The translations under genes and the position numbers were made by a program. DNA of 64,000 bases. Origin: Apricaphanius iberus (lineage: Eukaryota > Chordata > Actinopteri > Cyprinodontiformes > Aphaniidae). Where the stretch lies: assembly GCA_028564705.1 (NCBI GenBank), contig JAPXFQ010000189.1:682001-746000 (forward strand), in the 5' to 3' direction. Below are positions 35,277 through 48,200 of the stretch, one piece after another (positions within the stretch are counted from its first letter, which is position 1; the number at the start of each line of letters is the position of its first letter). The notes under the pieces were generated by a model. It ran no database searches, was not told the DNA's origin, and saw only the letters and a program-made list of their open reading frames with translations.

Positions 35277-37275
35277 GGCCTGATTTATCAACGGTTTGCG
35301 CAAAGCGCACAGCATCGCAAAAACAGGCTCTGGCTGATCTATCAACACGGCGCAGAGCGCATCGCACCTGTTAAACCCACATCAAGATGCACACAATCCA
35401 TTTAGCACTTTTGCCCTTGATGAATATGCAATCCGGGCGTATCTGTAAGAACACGCAAAATATTGGGAGGAGAACAGGCAAAGAAGTATGCGTTCCAGGC
35501 TCAGTGTGATTTACTAAGCATAAAAACTTGGGTGTGGAGGAGTTTGGAGAGACCATGGAGAACGGTGGGTGGAATACTTCGAAGACCTCCTCAATCCCAA
35601 CGACACGCCTTCTTGTTTGGAAGCGGGGTCTGGTGCTGAGGTCACCAAAGTTATTTAAAAGCTCCTTGGTGGCAGGGCTCAGGGGGTGGATGAGATTCGC
35701 CCGGAGTTCCTCAAGGCTGGATGTTGTAGGGCTGTGTTGGTCAACGCAGCTCTGCAATATTGCATGGACATCGGGGGCAGTTCTCTTGGATTGGCAGACC
35801 GGGGTGGTGGTCCCCCTCTTTAAAAGAGGGGCCACAGAGTGTGTTCCAACTATAGAGGGATCACACTTCTGAGCCTCCCTGGTTAAGATCTATTCGGGGA
35901 TTCTGGAGAGGAGGGTTGAACGGATAGTCGAACCTCGGATTCTGGAGGAACAATGCAGTTTTCGTCCTGGCCGTGGAACACTGGACCAGCTCTTTACCCT
36001 CAGCAGGGTCCTGGAGGGTGCGTGGGAGTTTGCCCAACCGGTCTAAATGTGTTTTGTGGACTTGGAGAAGGCGTTCGACCATGTCCCTCTGGGACTCCTG
36101 TGGGGGGTACTCCGGGAGTATGGGGTATTGGGCCCTTTGATAAGGGCTGTTAGGTCCCTATATGAACGGTGTCAGAGTCTGGTTCGCATTGCCGGCAGTA
36201 AGTCAGACTCGTTTCAAGTGAGAGTTGGACTCCGCCAAGGTTGCCCTTTATCACCGATCCTGTTCACAATATTTATGGAAAGGATTTCTAGGCGCAGCCA
36301 AGGTGTTGAAGGGATCCGTTTTGGTGACCTCAGGATTGGGTCTGTGCTTTTTGCAGAGGATGTGGTCCTGTTGGCTTCATCTGAATGTAATCTACAGCTT
36401 TCACTGGAGCGGTTCACAGCCTAGTGTGAAGCGGCTGGAATGAGGATCAGCACCTCCAAATCCGAGACCATGGTCCAGAAAAGGGTGGTGTGCCTTCTTC
36501 TGGTTGGGGTACTTCCTCAAGTGGAGAGTTCAGGTATCTGGGGGTCTTGTTCACGAATGAGCGAAAAATAGAGTGGGTATAATAGAATAGTTATGCGGGC
36601 GCTGTACTGGTTCTCGATTTACCGGTTGATCTACATTCCTACCGTCATCTATGGTCACGAACTCTGGGTGGTGTCCGAAAGAACAGGGTCACGGATACAG
36701 GCGGCTGAAATTAATTTAATCCGCAGGATGGCTGGGTTCTCCCTTGATAGAGCGTGAGAAGCTCGGAAGGGGCTCAGAGTAGAGCCACTGCTCCTCCACA
36801 TCGAGAGGAGTTGATGTGCAGGGTCTTGCCACACTATTATTAGTTTCTCACGTAGTGGATAACCTTCCTAGAGTCCATTTAATAAAATGTAGTAATCATA
36901 CACAATACCACAATGATAATTGGCATTCTGACATTTTAAAAACAAAAATTTAGAAATGCTGCAGTTTTAAACCATCTAACCCTGCAATACGATGTTTGCA
37001 CGCAGCAGAGAGCATTGTATGTACATCGTATGATTTACATGTATTATTGAAGACGCATCATGAATCCATGCTCAATATTCCTCCTCTCTCTAGCTGTGGT
37101 GAAGCTCGCATTAGCGGCCGGAACTCCTCATTGGAATACTGCTGCTTGCGCCGGTTGAGAATTGCTCACGCAATCTTAGTAATCACCTGCAAATTAAGAA
37201 CAACCCACTTGCGCAATTTTTTTTGTGCTGCACGCAAGTTTGCGGTTATTAACAGGAATCTTGATAAATCAGGCC
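35277..37275. mobile_element. DNA element with GGCCTGATTTATCAA terminal inverted repeats, copy 1
   Basis: The left end GGCCTGATTTATCAA and the right end TTGATAAATCAGGCC are exact inverses, flanked by CTATG on both sides (a 5-bp duplication, or TAT if one more G is counted as element). Interior sequence near both ends matches copy 2 at 57645-58383 (GGCTCTGGCTGATCTATCAA; TAGTTTCTCACGTAGTGG). A LINE fragment is inserted between about 35530 and 36835. Harbinger-like or hAT-like origin is possible but not settled. Confidence 0.7.
35528..36835 (+). mobile_element. Rex-like LINE reverse transcriptase fragment
   Basis: Reading across three frames gives GVVVPLFKRG, FRPGRGTLDQLFTLSRVLEG, FVDLEKAFDHVPLGLLWGVL, VGLRQGCPLSPILFTIFMER, FGDLRIGSVLFAEDVVLLAS and YIPTVIYGHELWVV. 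The catalytic ADD is AED (36354-36362), and there are frameshifts, so it is dead. Both ends are truncated. It belongs to the fish Rex/RTE-type non-LTR elements; which Rex family is not certain. It is nested within the DNA element above. Confidence 0.8.
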
Positions 37276-37471
37276 CTATGTGATCCCATGTAAAAGAAAC
37301 AATGTGAAGTCCATGTGTACTACACATGTGGTTTACCATGTACCACATGAGATAACGTGTTCAGATGTGAAGAACATGTTCAAGTGCAAAACACTTTTCC
37401 ATGAGGGCTGTAAATATAAATGGTAGAATGTGTGACAACAAAGTTAAGACACTCGTTATATGGTCTAAATT

Positions 37472-37477
37472 TTTATT
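37472..37477 (-). terminator. Candidate kcnh4 polyadenylation signal
   Basis: AATAAA on the minus strand, about 815 nt beyond the kcnh4 stop. The intervening 37480-38291 shows no element and is taken as 3' UTR. Confidence 0.3.
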
Positions 37478-38291
37478 TTGACAACCAAAGGAAACTGTTC
37501 ATAAAGAATGAAACACTCTTGAAAAAGGTAAAAGGAACATAGTGCTTCCCTCTGAGGCATTTGTGTAGATAAATATGATGCAAATGTGTAATAGTTTTTT
37601 GTATATATCTAATTCTCATTCGTCAGCAGACTTGCAACTAAAATGCTTTCAAAAAATAGGAACTGTATTCCAGATAATGTGAAGGGCATGAAAAGGGAAA
37701 GTTCAGTGCTTGAGTGAGGTGTGGTGTATGGACATACAGCAGTCTGAAATGTTTTAATTCACAAATGAAAATGCTGAAATTTGGAAAGACATTCATTAAA
37801 AAACAATCTATGCAGTGCACATATTCATACATGCAAAGTGAGGCATGCCATTGTAGTTCCTCTCTATATGAAAATATCCAACAGCTTAGACTCACGTCCT
37901 GTATAAATACAGTATTTGTGAACACAATCACAAATAACAAATGTAGAAATGTAGAATGCTTACACACTTTTCCTTAGGAAAAAGAATAATCAACTTTTAC
38001 CATGCAAGAGAGGTAACAGGTTTTATAGATGGCAAAATGTTCGAGGATGCTGGAAAAATATTCAACATATACTGCAGCTCCTGTGGTGGAGCTGAAGATA
38101 CACTTAAGTAAAGCAATGTAATGCACAAAAACTTGCTGTTGCATAGAAAGTGACAAATGCAGGAGCCCAGGAGTTAGGATGGTAACAAAAAGCACAGACT
38201 AACTTTCTGTTATAGATGTTTTAAACACTGTATGAAGTTGCATGTTGAGAGAGTTAAAAAGTTTGCTGTATCTGACTCAAATGTGGACCCA

Positions 38292-39251
38292 TCAGTCGGT
38301 GAGGTCCAGGCACCATGACTGCTCAGTGCTCTGAGTTTGACCGCCAATGCTGGACCTTTGTGATGAGATGCTCTCACTGTCCCTACTTTCCACAGAGTCC
38401 CTGTTACCCAGCAGAAACTCCAAACTGGTGTGCTCTGAAGCAGAGGGGTTGGCCAGTGTGAGACAGGGCTCTAAAACGTCCAGCTGTGGTGATCCTGAAT
38501 CAAGAGAGGAGACAGACGGCTGGCAGGGAAATGTGGGCAGTGAGGAGGAGGCAGTGGGGATGGAGGACTGAGAGTCATGGAGCTGGAAGATCGAGGTGTC
38601 CTGGGTCAGTTTGTGACCCAGAGTCTCACTGGAGGTTTGAGATGTTGGGTCCAGCAGGCTGTGTGTGGATGTGCATGCAGCAGCACTGGACAAAACGCAG
38701 AAGAATTCATCACTGTCACTTGAAGGCTGCCGACACAATGTGGGATGGGACTGGCTGATGGAGGTTGGGGCAGCACAGAGTGGGCTGGACTCATCCCGGC
38801 TTGCATGGCGTGCAAGATCCTGACTTCCACCACTGTAGACTGGACTGACATGAAGAGATGGGGTGGTCCATACAGGTAAAGCCATGCTCTCAGTGCTATG
38901 ATATGAACCTAACTTAGATGAAGAGTTAACTGAAAGTCGCAGACATGCATTACTGACTGGTGTGGTATACTGGTGGCTTTCGGACTGAGCAGTTTCATTG
39001 TAGCTGCAGTGGGCAGCGACAGGTACACTTTGGTGGCCATGGGCTTTGAGGGTCTGAGGACTGGTACAAAGGCAGTAAACTGAAGAGGTTCTCGAGGCCA
39101 CGGGAGAGCTGGACACCGTACGAACAAGGTGAGGACTTGAAAGGAATGACGTTTTGTGGTGGTGATTCACAGATATATGAGTCTGGAGGAGATGCATCAT
39201 GTGGTGAAGGCTCTTGCTGAGTTCTGATACTTCTTGGTTTAATATGCCCAC
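38292..39251 (-). CDS. kcnh4: kcnh4 last coding exon
   Basis: 320 codons with stop. It starts [23 protein letters not shown], the second half of the tail coiled coil (human LNQEVSQLSRELRHIMGLLQ). A long Ser/Thr/Pro-rich, poorly conserved region follows, ending SWCLDLTD. Acceptor AG at 39253-39252. Confidence 0.95.
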   Translation of the reverse strand: MGILNQEVSELSKSLHHMMHLLQTHISVNHHHKTSFLSSPHLVRTVSSSPVASRTSSVYCLCTSPQTLKAHGHQSVPVAAHCSYNETAQSESHQYTTPVSNACLRLSVNSSSKLGSYHSTESMALPVWTTPSLHVSPVYSGGSQDLARHASRDESSPLCAAPTSISQSHPTLCRQPSSDSDEFFCVLSSAAACTSTHSLLDPTSQTSSETLGHKLTQDTSIFQLHDSQSSIPTASSSLPTFPCQPSVSSLDSGSPQLDVLEPCLTLANPSASEHTSLEFLLGNRDSVESRDSESISSQRSSIGGQTQSTEQSWCLDLTD

Positions 39252-42200
39252 CTGTGTAGAGTTTATGGGTATGTGGTTACCATCAAAAAGCTTTAAAACA
39301 TTTTTTTTTTTTACAATGAACTCAGCAAATAAGGTGACACAAACTTAAATGAATACTTCATGATTTTTGAATCCAGGTACACCCAAACCTGTTGGTCCTG
39401 GAGACTAAAGCTAATAGCTTCCCCTAGAGGGGGGCAAGGGAAAAGCGGATTTCTACCGTTTTAAACTCCAGTCTCAAAATAATCTCTGTGCCTATGCAAA
39501 TGCTGTTTTGAACATTTTTGAACTTTTATCCACATATTTCCGCTAGGGGCTTATTTGACAGAAAATGGTAATTGTCTTCATGTTAAACGGAGGTAAGGTG
39601 AGTCATCAATTACCTTTCTGTCAAGTAAAGTGCTTATGATCAGAGTTACTACTGAAAAGTACTATGGAATAAACTAGACTTAAAGGGGTGGCTCGGGATT
39701 TTTAAAGTCTGATCCTAACAGCATCTTTTTAAGAAACACTTGATTACACAAAAAATAATGTGACTGCCAACAATGCTTCTTCTTGAATCTTATATTAATA
39801 TGATCAAAGTTAATAAGTTTCCCTGCTCTTTGTACCAATGCATTCAGTGTATGCTTATTTCTTATTCAAGATAAGAAGTCTTATTCTGGATCTTTATTTG
39901 GAGTAAAAACCTCCAAATCTGAATCATCAAATCTTATAGAGGCTCAAGGTTCTTTGTTTAATTAGATCAGAAATTCTTTTTTATGCTGTTGTTGGGCAAC
40001 TCGTTTATGGAATGGGAGTTAGAGAGTGCCAGACTGTCTTCCTAAGAGACGAGAAAATTAATCAGCTTGTATGATTGAGTGCGTTATGTTTAAATATGAT
40101 CTGATGATGTCCTAATGAGAAAGAATTATTTTTAAAGAGACTGTTAGGTCAGACAAACCACAATTGAGCTGTACTGTAATTTTTTGGGGGGGTTTAGATT
40201 GTCGAGTCAGCACTCCTGATGTTCTTCTGCATTGCAGAAGTGCCCCGCTGATTAATTAATATTGACTTCTGACAGCACCTTACTGGGCCCATCTGGAGGC
40301 TTACGTTGCACCTAATGTAACTCCATGTACAGTAAAGTCAATTTAGAAGAAATGCCTGACTGAGACCTGTTATCTAAATGGAGTTTTTCAATCAAGTATT
40401 TATTCAAAAGATGATAAATGATGCAAAATGATATATAGCACCCTTCAAAATCATTGGCACCCATTGAATACTGTAAAGGAGGTCATCATAATATCAGTGA
40501 TCAACCTATTGACACACCTTATAGTTCTTTCAGGCACTATTCAAAATTTGAAAGACAAGAGAACAAGCAACTCAAGGTACCAATGTATGAAATGGTTGTC
40601 TGGAATGCATGCCAGGAAACAGCCTTTTCTGTTCACTTTTTTGTGGAAATATAGGTATTTATTTTTCAGTAACTTAACAAAAAGAAGGGAAGAGAGTGAG
40701 GGGGAAGCCTTGGAGGTTACCGTGCCAGGACAAGTGCACTGAGGATCGCATCCTCTAAATTGATGTGCCTGCTCAACCAATGAGTCTCAATTTTAGCTAA
40801 ACTCTAGTGTGGGGTCTCCAAGTCCACTCCTCAAGAGCTGCTGTCTAGCAGCTTTTACATGGATCTCGGCTCCACACCTGAATCAAACTGTCACCATGGT
40901 TACAATAGACTAAAATTGGATATTTTCAGCAACAAACATTCCAAGTGGATCTGGCCTGAAACAAAGGATGAATATGTGAAAAAAGCACCATATGTCTATT
41001 GTAAAAGAAACTATACATAAGTTTAACCACCCATAAATCAATAAAAAAAATTTAATTTCTTCCTCATACACGCTCCAGCAATGCCCCAGTCAGTAGAAAA
41101 ATCCCTGGCCTTTTCACTGTGGTTGCCTCTGTATGCTTGTAAATTCAATTAAATAGCAACAGATTTACTGAGTGCTTTCCAGGGGCAGCTTAATGCGTGA
41201 TAACGTCTTGCGTGTTGACACTAAATAGCGTTCACTATCTCCATCATAAACAGCCTTGGAGTGAGAGGTAAATTTTGAAGAATGGATTCAGCTGAGCATA
41301 AGAAGAGACCAGCTTCAAGGACGAACGAAAAACAACAGCCCAGACCCCAACAAAACAAACAACAGTAACACTTTTTACTTTAGTTGAAGTCGTGCCTGCA
41401 AATCTGTTAGTTATCCAGAGCAGGACTGACTCAGCTGTTGTTTGTGTTCGTTTGTGAGTGAGCTCTCACGCAGTATGTGTGAGTCCAACCAGGCTGCAGT
41501 TCTGCGTTTGGCCTGAGATGGCACTCGCGAGCACAAAACTTTCAAACTTCACATAGTCTCTTAAAGTCCGGTAGAGGATTAATTATGCTGTGGGTCAGTT
41601 TCTCTTGAAAAGGCAAACTCTGGGAACCACTAAATATTTCAAACAACAGGGTCTTTTAAATAAACAGCTCATGTCCTCTTTCATAGAAACTGAAACTGCA
41701 TTGTATGCAGTTTCATCTCTTATAAGAGATGACAAAATGCTGTTTGTTGGCAGAAAAAAGTTTGTGACAATTTAAACTAGGAGTGCTGATCAGAACAGCA
41801 CCAGGGATTTAATAAAAAACTATTTATTTCCGCATTGAGAAAATATCTTCAAATTAACGTTGAAAAAAAAAATCTTAGTCAGAATATTCTGTTGCCATAA
41901 AAAAATCAATTTGTTTCAAGTTCACACATCATTACCATTGGTGCCAATAACTATGCAGGGTGCACAAGTTCAAAAAACAACCCTAATTTGTGCTTTTATC
42001 AAATTGGTTTTATATCATTTCATAGATTTCCAAAGTTTGTATTTTAAGGCAACAAATCATCGTTACCCTTATCAAACCAGTTTTGAGTCACTTTACCTTA
42101 AGATTTAGCTGAGTTATGCTTTCTTTGACCTCCTCTGTTTCCTGCAGCAAAGTGGCATTTGTCTGTGTTGTCTCTGGGGAATTATAAAAAAAAATAACAT

Positions 42201-45200
42201 AAATAAAACAAAGTTGTTAAGCTGCAGCACATAAATCTTGGCTTGATTTCCATTTTTATAGAATAGCATACATCTATAAATTAAGAACTTTGTTTTTGCA
42301 AAGCAGCAAAACATTAAATACAAAAAAACCAGAATATCCACATAATCAATCCTTATTAAAAACATGCTTAATTTCTCTTCGTATTTAACTTTTTTAATTT
42401 CTGAAAAGCATTTGAAGTTTGTTATGGCCTTTGTGTTATGAGCTTTGTGAATAACCTTGAAAAGTTAAAAAGGAGATAGTAAATAGGCTCTAATTTGCAA
42501 AAATCATGCCATAGTAAGAATGAGAGTGAGGCTCTTCATAGCCTCATAATGTTGCAATCAGAATAGGTCTTTGAGAATACAGTGTAACTTGTTCTGGCTT
42601 TATTTGACACAAATATATATATATGTATTAATATGTGAAGATTTTCAAATAAAGGCATTATGATACTGCAGTTAAATGTGAGTGTCAGAGCTGCTGTTTG
42701 CTTAGTAGCCCCACATTAAAAGCAGATCTTGAGTATAAGTGTGTGAAGCACAACATATTGCTTTGACATATTTAGCGGATACAAAGCAATTTGTGACATT
42801 ACTCTAGAGTCTCCATCCAAACATAACCGTATAAATGTGTTTTTCAGCACAATGATAGACGTGGCAAACCTGTAGGGGGCAGTAGTTTTCTCAAATCCTA
42901 TCCGCTCAGAGTAACTTTCTATCCTCTATTTTCAGCACGCAGCAGTCATACAGCTTGTTAAAGCAAACAAACAAAACACATTTCAACAATGGATTACACC
43001 AACACAGCTCTGAGGGCATAAATGCTGTTTTTGAGAGATCTCACAGGTGATTTTGGAGCATTTTTTATTGCAGATAGTGACGTAACAGCTCTTACAACTC
43101 TTCAACTGTTTTCGCTCGTCCACAAGCAGATACTGAAAACTGAGAAAATGCAAATCTCCACTTTGGCCAAAGTTTTTTAAAAAGATTCGTTTTTGGTGCT
43201 GAAAATCTCAGTTTACTTGTGGATGACAGGCCAAACCCTAGAGAAAAATATCGATTTTGTGAGAAACCCGGCTAAGTGTGGACAGGGCCTCTGCTAAGGA
43301 GCTGCTTCCAAGACCAGACTCCAGATTAAGCGGGAGAAAATAGAAGGACGGCAGTCTTGTGAGTTTTTAAAGATTTTCCGAAGTCAGCATATGGTACAAT
43401 AATGTGGCCTCTACAATTTAACTCCACTCAACTCCAAAGCATAATTATTTACATTTAATCAATTTTCACTTTTCACGTTGCTCTAAACTGGTGAGTTTCC
43501 TCAGCAATTATTACAATTTGAGCTAAAATGCATTTACGGTTCTCAGAACCAGTGTATTCTTTGGAAAAATTTTCCACCCTTAAGTAAAATACCTGAACCT
43601 CGTCTGACCTGAAGTCTATAGTCCCCCTAGCTGGACTGCTATCATCAGTAAAAACTCACAGGGAGAACCCTCCTCTGACCTCATTTGTCCTTTAACATGT
43701 TCTCTGACTCTGCGGACACCTGGCTATATTTTCTTTCCGCTGCGCTCTCAGATTTCCCCAGGAGGAGGCAGGGCCGCCTCACACGCATCCACTGTTTGAA
43801 CTCTCCGGTTTACCTCCAAGCCATCTGGCCTCCAGGTTACCCTCGCAGCTGGGGGTGGTGTGTCTTACCTTGGGTGATGCCACCTGTTCTGGAGTTAGGC
43901 TTGCTTTGCTCCACAGTGAAGTGGAACGTCTGCCCGTTGTCTTCGATGCCGTCTACAACCCTGACAGGAGGGATGAGGAGATAGAGAATGTGGGTTAATG
44001 TTACAGTAGAGCTTTTTCAATTATCATCAGAGACATAAGATGCCCCAAGAATGTGCCACAAGAGCTGCAGCTGGCAGAGACCCATGTGTGCTTAGATGTG
44101 ATGGGATGAGATATTTGAGCTCTATGAACTAGAGCCTGCCGGGTTATACATTATAAATACAGATGGTAGGGGTAGCTAGATAAGGTGCTCTAGTAATGAA
44201 ATACAGTAACATCTGCTGTAATATGCAATGCAGATAGATCTCATTTACATTAAGGACATGGTACAGATTTGCATCGTAGGACATGTGTTTTCATACATTT
44301 GGCATCAGTCTGTGCCTCATTCTTCTTAAGCTTTTAAGTGTTGGAACTGTTCTTAATCCAAGGGGGGACTTCGAAGCAGCTTAAAAATAATGATTGTGTG
44401 CAAAAAGTTGAATTTATTTGGGATTTCCTCTTACAGAGTTTATTATTTATACTGGCTCAAATTGATACACACTGCCCCCACTGATGTTTTGTTGTTGCAG
44501 AGAAATCAAACAAATTTTGCAGCAATCAAGAAGCTCCTAGCATAATTCTGGATGGACGTGTGACCACTCGTATCATCAGAATTGGTAAAATTAATTTACT
44601 GTGGAGATGACAGTGGACTTTAGGAAGAGATCCCCCATCAACATCTCCTCTAATAATCACCAACAGGCCAGTCCCCACAGTGGAGTCTTTCAGGTTCCTA
44701 GGATCCACCGTCACACGGGACCTGAAGTGGACCTCCCACATACACGCTATAAGGAAGAAGGCCCAGCAAAGGCTGTACTTTCTGCGTCAGCTCAGAAAGT
44801 TCAACCTGCCTCAGGAACTGCTGATCATATTCTACACAGCAATAGTCCAGTCTGTCCTGACCTCATCCATCTCTGTCTGGTTCGGATCCGCCACCAGGCA
44901 AGAAAAGGACAGACTGCAGAGAACAGTTAGGTCCTCAGAGAGGATCATAGGTAATGATCTTCCCTCCATTCAGGACCTATTCCGGGCCAGGGTCAAGAAA
45001 TGGGCCAGAAAAAACACCACAGACCCCTCTCACCCTGGCCACAATCTGTTTAGGCCCCTCCCCTCAGGCCGGCGTTACAGATCTTTGTACGCCAAAACCA
45101 CCCGACACAAGAACAGTTTCTTCCTCCAGGCTGTCGCTCTGATGAACTCTGAGTAGTCACAGAGTGTAAGTCCATTCACATGAACAATAAACTATAAGTC

Positions 45201-48200
45201 TGCACTGCTGTATATACTCACTGTACAATAACCCTGGTTTGGTGTATATATTATCCTTTATTATTTATTTGTATTTATTTGTATTTCTTTCTTTTATTTA
45301 ACTTATTTAAGTTCTGTACTGGAGAGAAAAGTTGCTGGAGTCAAATTCCTTGTATGTGTCATACTTGGCCATTAAAGCTGATTCTGATTCTTATTCTGAT
45401 TTAAACTGGTCAATTTTTAGACTCAAAGCATAGTTCACACACATATTTTTATGATAGTTGAAAATATGCCTTCCAAGGTCCAAAATTAGCTCTAGTCCTG
45501 ATAGATGTGTTGTCCATGATTATTCCTTTTACCTTGTGGACTTTACCACTGCCAAAAGCAGAAAAGCAGCCCCACAAAACAATGCTAGCACCACTATGCT
45601 TAGCAGTTTTGCATGCCTTATTTTGACATCTTATGGTATATTTATTTCCTGATAAGTTGAAAATTCACCATATTCCTTTTCATGTCTCACAGGCATCTCT
45701 TGTACAAACTTAATCAATTTCAACAGGTAGCAATGTAACAATATATCCAAAATGAATTGGATTCTTCAACCCATTCACCTTGCTGTATTTTATCCAGGTA
45801 AAACAAAAAGATGAAAATAAACTTTCCAGTACCTGGGACTAAGGTCTGGTGGAGGAAAACATGTGACTGTTGGGATGAGCAACTTTGGAAGTTTTTGCTC
45901 AGCTCCCAATTCTCCCTTGGCTGAGGTCGAAGCTTGAGTTGGAGTGGATAATAAAGTGCTGTGCTCTTTCTTTGAAAGTGGCTGAGGGGATAAGCTTGGT
46001 CCAAGAAATCCTCGACTCAGGTTTGGTGAACGGCAACGTCGCAGCGCATTGAACTGCCGCAGTTCGTCCCCTAACAGGTTTCCCAGAGAGGTGCGTCGGA
46101 CTGGGCTGGTAAAATTAGGCAACAAGAGATTGCGTCGAGAGCGGGTTGCCGGAGAGAGGTGGAAGGTGTCATCATGATCGTCTGTCTTTGTCTCCACAAT
46201 AGAATGGAGCTTTGGTGACTGCTGAAAAAAAACATAGGTAGATAGAATTATGTTTAAAAACTCCTAAAACTGTTCTCGATAGTATGATCATTTCATTTCT
46301 TAGGTTAAAAATGTAATGTAGCAAAAAAGTTCTTAAAACCAACATGCCCCTGTGTAAAAAACATATTCTCCCCTACTTAAATACATGGTTGTGCCACCCT
46401 TGGCAGTAGCAACTACAATGAAATGCTAGTCATGCTGTGGAGTGGTTTTGATCCACTTTTATTTGCAGAATCGTTTTTAATTGAGCTACTTTGGACAGTG
46501 TTGGACATGGACAGCCCTGTTTAAGGTGGTGGGACAACATATTCATTGCATATAAGTCAAGACTTTGAATGGACCACTACAAAGCCTTCCATTTAATTCT
46601 TACACTATAAACCTTTTTTTATATCAAATGTAATAAAGTTTTGCTCTTCATGCCGCACTTCAAGTTTTGTTTTATATGGGTTAATTTTAGTGACAAAAGT
46701 TTTTACCAACAAACAGTTTCTATAAAACACAAAATGAAACAGAAACTTATTAAACTTACTGTTTTGAGTTAGTTAGAGCATCTATGAATCTTTAATTAGT
46801 AATCTAAGAATTTTTATTTCATGATGCGGTCAAGAAAAATGCTGTTTATTAATTGCAGAAGTGTTTTGACCTTCATAAATTATGGACTGCAAGAAAATAC
46901 CTTGCCATATCTATAGTTAGCATATATATTTAGCTAAAAGACTTCAACAACTGCAGCTGTGTCTAAGAAGGCTAGATAAGGAACCAAGAGGATGGTAAGG
47001 CATAGAAACAGGAAAGCTTGTTTTAAGAGAACTGCTGAAACTCTACCAGCTTGAAAATATGCAACTGGAAAAAAAGTTGACTTTTCAAAATATTTCTGCT
47101 CATATTTCACCAGAGGCTATTAAATATGGAGAAAGTGAGAATGTGTCAGTTTTTCAAGTGACTTTGGGGTTCTCCTGGCTATGTTGTAAATTCCAACTTT
47201 AAAATAAAGATAGAAAGTAGCAAAATGTTAGACCAAAAACCATGTAAGTCAGCAGGCTATTTGTAGAGCTGTTATAAAACCTGTGTTAAAAATAGAAAAT
47301 TGGAGAGGAACATTTGTCAGTAACAATCTGATGCAAAAATAGGATATACATAAAATGAAAACTTATTTACACTACTGCTTTATTTTTGCATGAGATTATT
47401 ATGCTGCAAGAATTTTTATACTTAATTTTGCAGAATTAAATGGAATCTTATTAGTAACATCAAAACACAGTTTGGTCTTCAGTGCATAATTGATATTTAT
47501 GTTAAAAATTGTCTGTCTTTGAATCTGAGAATTTTGACTTATTTATTCAAAAAAATGTCAATTAGACAGCTATCAACTGCAGGAAAGATACTGTCTGCTG
47601 ATGAGTCTTAACAGAACTCCACAAACTACCCCTCAGGAGATCTACACAATGCTGAGCAAAAATCAATTTGTTTTGAAAACTGATTTAAAAAAAGAAATAT
47701 CCTAAAGAACCTGTTTAGATCCTGCAAAAAATTATTAACTCCAATCAGTGCTGAAGCTGTCTTTAAGTTGCAAGTACATTTTAAGCACCAATTACATGAT
47801 CGATGTGACCTTAGATTAAAAAATAGCAGAAAGATGGGTGAGCATACAGTATAAGATAAGAAAAGTAGCTCAGAAGATTTCAGAGAGTTATTGACCCAGT
47901 TAGCGAGCTAACTCCTGGGAATGAACTACTCTGTCTCTTCTAAATGAGTTTCAACCTGTAGGGGAAGACCTCGCCTAGGCCCTCCCACAGAATCCATCAG
48001 CAGTAATGCATGTCCCAGAAAAACAGGAGGCATTGCCTCAAAAAAAGAAAAAGAAAAAAAAAAGACAGACAGGCTGCTACAAGTGATATTCCCTTTGTTC
48101 GGTCTTTATTTACACAGTTTGTATGATAATTAGACTATGATGTAACATAATTATATAATTGTATGCATATTTTCCAACTCCAAGCTCTACACACCTGAAT

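Larger units (their letters stand above)
34941..37412. mobile_element. Outer ACATGTGAA-rich element containing two further insertions
   Basis: 34941-35275 and 37276-37412 are built of degenerate ACATGTGAAA-type words on both sides of the nested element, and join smoothly if the insert is removed (GTGAAGTCTATG then TGATCCCATG). The outer ends are weakly inverted (CTTATGAAAAAAAACCGC versus TTTTCCATGAGGG). Confidence 0.5.

Noticed and set aside
38347..38758. Plus-strand frames over the last kcnh4 exon
   Set aside because: Shadows of a Ser/Pro-rich coding exon; no independent support.
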